From: Nymphaea colorata
Taxonomy: Eukaryota > Streptophyta > Magnoliopsida > Nymphaeales > Nymphaeaceae
Direction: 5' to 3'
DNA: 64,000 bases
NCBI RefSeq assembly: GCF_008831285.2
Contig: NC_045139.1
Coordinates: 19,546,892 to 19,610,891, forward strand
Shown here piece after piece: positions 59,487 to 64,000 of the stretch; the first letter of the stretch is position 1, and the number at the start of each line of letters is the position of its first letter. The translations under genes were made by a program, and so were the position numbers. The notes beneath the pieces were generated by a model. That model searched no databases. It worked only from the letters and a program-made list of their open reading frames with translations, and was not told the DNA's origin.

Positions 59487-61537
59487 TAAGTGATTCATAT
59501 TCAAGCAGTAAAGCAAAAAAAAAGAAGCGAATCAAATGCCATTTAACTCAGGCAGGCATTTACCTCATATTTGGTCTTAGGTCTGCAGATCCTTGGAAAT
59601 GCCTATGGATCTTTCCTTCATTTTTATCTTAGGTAAGACCATGAAAAAGTGTCATGAGAATTTCGTTTATGGATTATAGGCATATTGAGTTTGAGTACTA
59701 GAGAATTTCACCTTGGCAAAATCAATACGTCATATCAAAATTCATGAATTTGAAATTCTTATACCTAAAGGAGGAGTAGTTTGGCAACCGTGACGCTTTG
59801 GCAGTGTCCCATGAATTTGCTCCAAAGATTGAAACAGGTTCATGGGACACGCACAAGGTGTTTCTATTACCAAACAACTGCTAAAGGTGCTAGTAAAAAT
59901 CTCAAAAGAAGAAAGAGTTGCAAGAAAAAGAAGACAAATTCAATTCACTTGCAACTAAGCACTGGTTTGATTTGAATCTCTGATCATGGCAGCATGAAGG
60001 TTTAAGACTATTGGGGGAGAAAAGTTCCAGCAGACGGTTGAATTAAGAGGACAATGGATCAAATCAAAGGCTTGGGACTGTCAGTATGACTTTAGGAGGG
60101 ACCAGTTCTCATTAAGAAGAGGAAGGGATTGACGGGTAGATAAGATTGGGCCTTAGATTTGCTGACTTTTACACTCATTGGTTGCCAGTTGAAGCCAGGA
60201 GAGGGTTTTCTTCATTTTGGCCTTTGGCGCAGACTTAAAGACAAGAAATGCACGCATTAAGTGTTCGATTCCTGACCTCTTACCTAGCTTGGTGCGTCCA
60301 GTTTCAGTTCATCATTGACTCGGACACAGAAATTCATGGTTGTTCTACATATAAGAGGAATTGAAATCAGCCGTCCAACGTCCATTGGTAGCATTTTAAA
60401 TTTAAATTTTGCGACGCTAAAAGGTGTTTCAATCAGCAACAGAAAATCATTGGTCATGGTTTGTGGTTTCTAATTATAGAATGCACCATTTATGACAGTT
60501 TTTAACATTGCAAAATTTATTTGAAAAAAAAAAAACCATCTGATCTGACAATGAACATTGGCCGGCATATTTCAAATTTTGTAGATATAGTGGCTTAATT
60601 AGTTGGGCTCACCGCAGTTTCTTCTTAATATGAAGCTGGCCTAGTGATCCTGGATTTTACTTCACTGAATCTCATGTATCTGGGAAAATTGTAGCCACAT
60701 TCCTTGATTCCCTGCATATCACATGTTGTTTCCAATACAGCACAAATGGGGAGGGCTGGAATCAGCCTGAATCTGCTGATCATCGCAGCATGTAGGCTTT
60801 CTTACTCGCGCAAAAAGGTGAACACAGAGGAACGCAATAACCAAACATGATTGTCCTCTCGAGAGCAAAGTCTCTCTTCAACGGTCCACAGCATCACGTT
60901 TGTGGAAGTATGCTCCTTAAAGGTGGGTGCATGATAAATGGTAGAGTTTGCATGTGAATCTTCTTTTCTTCATAAGCCATTGCATTTTCAGTGTTGGAAA
61001 TCCATGGGAAGTTGAGATTTTGCATTCACTTATCGCCAGAACAAAATAACAATTCAACTCATTTCAGAAACTTCAGCTCAATGCAGAAAACATCTTACCA
61101 CGGAGGCTTGTCAGCGTCGTTACATGAAGAGCTTCTGTATCTGCACTTTGCCCGCAAACAGCAATCTGAACAATGTTCAGGATATGCATAACGTAGTTAA
61201 GCTTGCTTTTCCGTTTCTTCAGTAGGCAAGGTCTGCCAACTAGTCTAGCCAGATCGATGGGAGCTTAAAAGAAGCTAATTTCATGGCATCATTGTTTTGT
61301 AAAATGACAATTTTTACTTTGTCTGCTATTTCAAAGGTTTATTTACAGTAGTCCAGCAGGAATCTACTAGCACCATTTGCAAGTTGTCTCTGTAAATTTC
61401 TAAAACTCTGCATTCTGCGTCTAAAACGTAGCTGACTTTGGATCCTGAAATTTTTCTGTTCTCCAAGTCGAACCAGAATAATTTTCTGCGAGGACCTTCC
61501 ATGCGCCCGAAAGTCGCATCCCCGTAGATCACCGAAG
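59487..61537. other. spacer downstream of the MYB-CC gene
   Basis: It holds copy 2 of the segmental duplication (about 60030-60300 and 60636-60660). The MYB-CC 3' UTR lies in the last few hundred bp. Short frames at 59781-59975, 60991-61191 and 61326-61532 have no recognised family. Confidence 0.5.
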
Positions 61538-64000
61538 TTATTCAGGTTCTGATTTCTTCAGACAATTCATTCTTCTGTTCTGTTGATCAAACATCTTCTC
61601 AAGATATTTTGCATGCTCTTCAATTCTAATCTGCAAATTTCTCTGAATCTGCATAATAAAATGCTTTACACGCTTAATACTTGTTTGTGAGAAATATAAA
61701 AATGCTCTCGAACGCTTCAGAAGGATAGTTGGAAGTTGGAATCTTTTCTAATTAATGCACGTAAGTTCTGGCAAAGGAAAAAAAAGTAACGTACAAAGTT
61801 TGGAGAAAATGATCTGTCTTGCTTCAATTTTTTTGTAGGTCTAATAGATTGATCTGCTCCAGGATTTGTGACTCTTAATTGCAAAATGTTTTCTCTAGTT
61901 TACAAGAAAACAGCATTTTGTTCATACTAGTTTAATTAGTTCAATACTCAAACAAGTCTGTATAAACAAAAACTAATATATGTTTAAAGGGTCAGCATGT
62001 AAAAAGGAATTTGACAGTTATTGGCCACTACAGGAAAGAAAAGCAATAGAAGGAACAGCCACCCCAACAATACCTCTAATTGTTCATGCAAGCTCCTTTG
62101 GACGTCCATTTGCAGGCGCAAGGCTTCAGTAATGTGCATCCCGCTGTTCGTTGAGCATAATTAGAAAGATGGTAAAGAATTAATAAGATTGGCACTGCTA
62201 TTCAGTACAAATCGAAACTCCAATTGAGAAATCCGGGAATGTATGCAAATGCAAGGGACTTACTTCGTGAGGTCCATGGGTGGTGTTTCTTCCATTCTGT
62301 TTGTCTGGATCTTACCTGAGATATCAGTAACATTCACTCACTACCTTTAAATACAGCAAGATAACTTTATCAACAAATTTTTTATACTTGTCTACTGATC
62401 CTAATACCACAGGAGCTTCATTTTCCAACGGTGAGTCTCTGAGAACTTGTACTGTTCGCAGTAGAATCAGTCATTTTTTAACATCAGGTCCAGTAAAATG
62501 AGGAAACCATTTTCCTTGTTTCCATTTTCCACAACACTATAACAGTTTATGGTTGTTGACGTGATCGCACCATATCTAAAAAAACTATTCTCATTGTTGA
62601 GTTAGAAAAGCTGTGAGCATGCTTGCTTTTTAATGCTATACTGCATGTTCATACTAGTCAATTTCTTGTGGCAAATTACTAGATTCCTGTTTGGTTTTTC
62701 TAGTACTGAAAATATTGATATACTCTTTACTGCTGAATAGTATGTGACTTTAGAACTTGAGATAGCATAACAGTTGTCTCAAAGAGTGCACAAATGATCA
62801 TCATAGCAACATGGTCCAAGCAAGAACCCACCTTGCACCTGTCGTGGCACTTTTAGGCATTGTCCTGCCTATGCCTTACAAGCATCGAAGGGCACCGTGC
62901 ACTTGTCGTAAAACTTTGGATGTGATAACTACTGATAGCATCCAGTAGAAGTTATTCAAGAAGAACATGCTCAAGCATTTGTACATATATTCCCTAAGAA
63001 TGTACATCATGACTGATGCACATATAGAGGTATACATACTGTTCAGTAAGTATACACATGTGTATGCACAGATGCAGACAAATGTAAATACGTTATATAA
63101 AAAAGGCCATTTCTTTTTGTTCCATAGGACCCTCTGTGTATCTCAGGTGATTGTTAGGGTTCAAAAAAGTTAAATGACAACAATGCAAAAATTTAGTTTC
63201 AGTGGTTTGAACTGTAAACATGAAACCGGAAGTACTCTTAAGAACGGGTTGTCAAAAAGAACATGTATGTGAAAAAAGTCTTCTCTCTGATCAATTATTT
63301 GATAATATAAAGTACCAGACATTGCATGGATTTATCTATCAAAGAATATGAACTATATACCGTCTGCCTACTACTAGGCTCCTACCAGTCACAGGGTCAT
63401 AGTCTATGTAGTACGTACTGTTATATTAGGTGTAGGGGCGTCACACAAGCTGTAAGATGCATTTCCCAAGATGGTGAAGTTGACAGGTCACATTTCATGA
63501 AGAGAAGGCAGTTTAAGCATCAGTAGGTTCAAAACATCATGTGAAAGTCTTGACATATAAATGAAAGCTAGCTTAGTCTAAACGTGCTTAAGCGTTGTGT
63601 CCTCTTGCTTTCAGTAATCAGGTCTATATAAATCAAGTGTAACTGTGTGTGTACACCTCTATATGTGATTTAAGACTAATATGAGTCCTAAGGACAATGC
63701 TAAATCCGTTTCTATGTTATGTCAGTGCATTTTCCTGAAGTATTAGAAATGGAAGTTATGCAATTTCAGCAAGTCACATACTTAAGCAGTTATATGGATT
63801 ACTAGCTTTTACCTTGAACAAAACTTGGTGTATGCTTTGCTATCCGGTATTTCTGTAATGCCATGATAAGTTACCTCATTATAAAAATAATCAGATAATA
63901 TGGTTCAAGTGAAAGACTGTAAAACAGAGAAACCAAGCTGACCTGCAAATGACTTTTGATGTGGCATATTGTTAGTCCATCTAAGTTCATAAGTTTTTGT
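61538..64000 (-). CDS. MYB-CC (PHR1-like) transcription factor, 3' part
   Basis: Five exons are visible: 63943-64000 (cut by the window edge), 63813-63852, 62264-62315, 62074-62143, 61538-61648. All are GT-AG and in phase. The encoded end of the single-repeat MYB domain reads LDGLTICHIKSHLQ, then KYRIAKHTPSF. This is the SHLQKYR hallmark of GARP/PHR-type factors, with third-helix residues that contact DNA. A short linker precedes the coiled-coil MYB-CC domain: GMHITEALRLQMDVQRSLHE, QLEIQRNLQIRIEEHAKYLE. The protein ends only about 20 residues later, at KKSEPE. PHR1-like members bind the P1BS site and control phosphate-starvation genes; the exact subgroup is not clear. Cys replaces the usual Tyr in LTIYHVKSHLQ. 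The start and first MYB helices lie beyond the window. Confidence 0.9.

Overview
The window is nuclear DNA from a flowering plant. The evidence is spliced genes with GT-AG introns, a Ty1/copia polyprotein, plant-specific families (CYP84A, MYB-CC, DUF8204), many (TA)n(GA)n microsatellites and a plastid-type trnQ copy. Two genes have GC-rich exons (the class V aminotransferase and CYP84A) and four are AT-richer. That mixture is common in monocots and some early-diverging angiosperms. I cannot name the species.

Layout: 1-1924 is mostly featureless, with one possible terminal exon at the left edge. 1925-2285 is a broken copy of PUS10 exon 1, cut by a decayed copia retrotransposon (2286-6931, minus strand). 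8526-12578 (+) encodes a 671-residue class V aminotransferase/cysteine-desulfurase-like protein. It converges with PUS10 (complement 14025-21881, 15 exons, 541 aa). 21882-25036 is a repeat-rich spacer holding a trnQ-UUG pseudogene and a LINE remnant. 25037-29165 (+) is a DUF8204 gene (206 aa). 32295-39941 (+) is an FMP32/MCUR1-like mitochondrial protein (224 aa) with a 6.1 kb intron. 39942-51406 is a repeat-rich intergenic tract. 51407-54497 (-) is a CYP84A cytochrome P450, ferulate/coniferaldehyde 5-hydroxylase type (510 aa). 54498-61537 is repeats. 61538-64000 (-) is the 3' part of a MYB-CC (PHR1-like) transcription factor that runs off the right edge.

The exon models were built by eye from splice signals, reading-frame continuity and recognised family sequence. 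Every internal junction keeps phase. The genes are ordinary, unrelated housekeeping, lignin and regulatory genes. I see no cluster or pathway linking them, and no clear new biochemical system.

The most coherent unexplained signal is a set of small non-autonomous DNA transposons. Several have 8-bp target-site duplications, degenerate terminal inverted repeats and subterminal arrays of short palindromic words (CGTATCG, GGGTAC, CGAGCTCG). Two sit in PUS10 introns and one in the FMP32 intron. Also worth checking are three ACCAACC (AC-element) motifs upstream of CYP84A, a TRIM-like repeat family with a tRNA-Met primer site, and a tandem duplication directly 3' of the FMP32 gene.
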